From contig JAFQVZ010000303.1 of NCBI GenBank assembly GCA_017407765.1, positions 1-5,648 on the forward strand: 5,648 bases of DNA, in the 5' to 3' direction. Positions 5,620 through 5,648 of this stretch are shown piece by piece. The position numbers and the translations under genes are program-made. A model generated the notes under the pieces. It did not search any database and was not told the origin of the DNA. It worked only from the letters and a program-made list of their open reading frames with translations. This stretch comes from Clostridia bacterium. GTDB lineage: Bacteria > Bacillota > Clostridia > Oscillospirales > Butyricicoccaceae. Positions within the stretch are counted from its first letter, which is position 1. Every line of letters begins with the position of its first letter.

Positions 5620-5648
5620 TTTGGCCAGCAGTCTTACGGCAGCACAAA

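Noticed and set aside
1..5648. CRISPR array, from the presence of several similar short repeats
   Set aside because: Repeat copies are far apart, in both orientations and differ in sequence; there are no regularly spaced identical repeats.

Overview
The window looks like chromosome from a fairly GC-rich gut-type Clostridia (Oscillospiraceae/Ruminococcaceae-like Bacillota). The reasons are strong GGAGG-type ribosome binding sites, AT-rich sigma-A-like promoters between GC-rich genes with G/C-ending codons, a Firmicutes-like SelA/SelB pair, and intergenic spaces filled with short hairpin repeats. The taxonomic call is an inference from style, not from a marker gene.

Layout: (1) Bases 1-102 hold one copy of a two-hairpin repeat and the terminator of a small gene. 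(2) A 72-residue secreted or membrane-anchored protein of unknown function lies on the minus strand at 103-321. (3) Bases 322-513 are a divergent promoter region with recognisable promoters facing both ways and a CCCGGCCGGG palindrome almost exactly midway between them. (4) A 400-residue major facilitator superfamily transporter of the fosmidomycin-resistance (Fsr) type lies on the plus strand at 514-1716. (5) Bases 1717-2169 are 453 bases without a credible gene, packed with hairpins and two families of short repeats, and ending in a strong terminator. (6) The minus-strand operon selA (5444-4065) then selB (4065-2170) has stop and start codons overlapping as TAATG. (7) Bases 5445-5648 carry the selA promoter and another repeat copy.

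The main biology is selenocysteine insertion. SelA converts Ser-tRNA(Sec) to Sec-tRNA(Sec) using selenophosphate, and SelB delivers that tRNA to UGA codons marked by a SECIS hairpin. The other two required genes, selD (selenophosphate synthetase) and selC (tRNA-Sec), are not in this window. The transporter and the small protein have no evident link to selenium.

The least ordinary feature is a dispersed repeat present in four copies (18-60, 1822-1864, 1973-2014, 5578-5619). Each copy has an 8-bp hairpin, a 3-base linker, a 4-bp hairpin beginning with C and ending with G, and an AC(G/T)G tail. The stem sequences differ between copies but keep their pairing. I found no new enzyme system, defence system, CRISPR array, tRNA, rRNA or insertion sequence.
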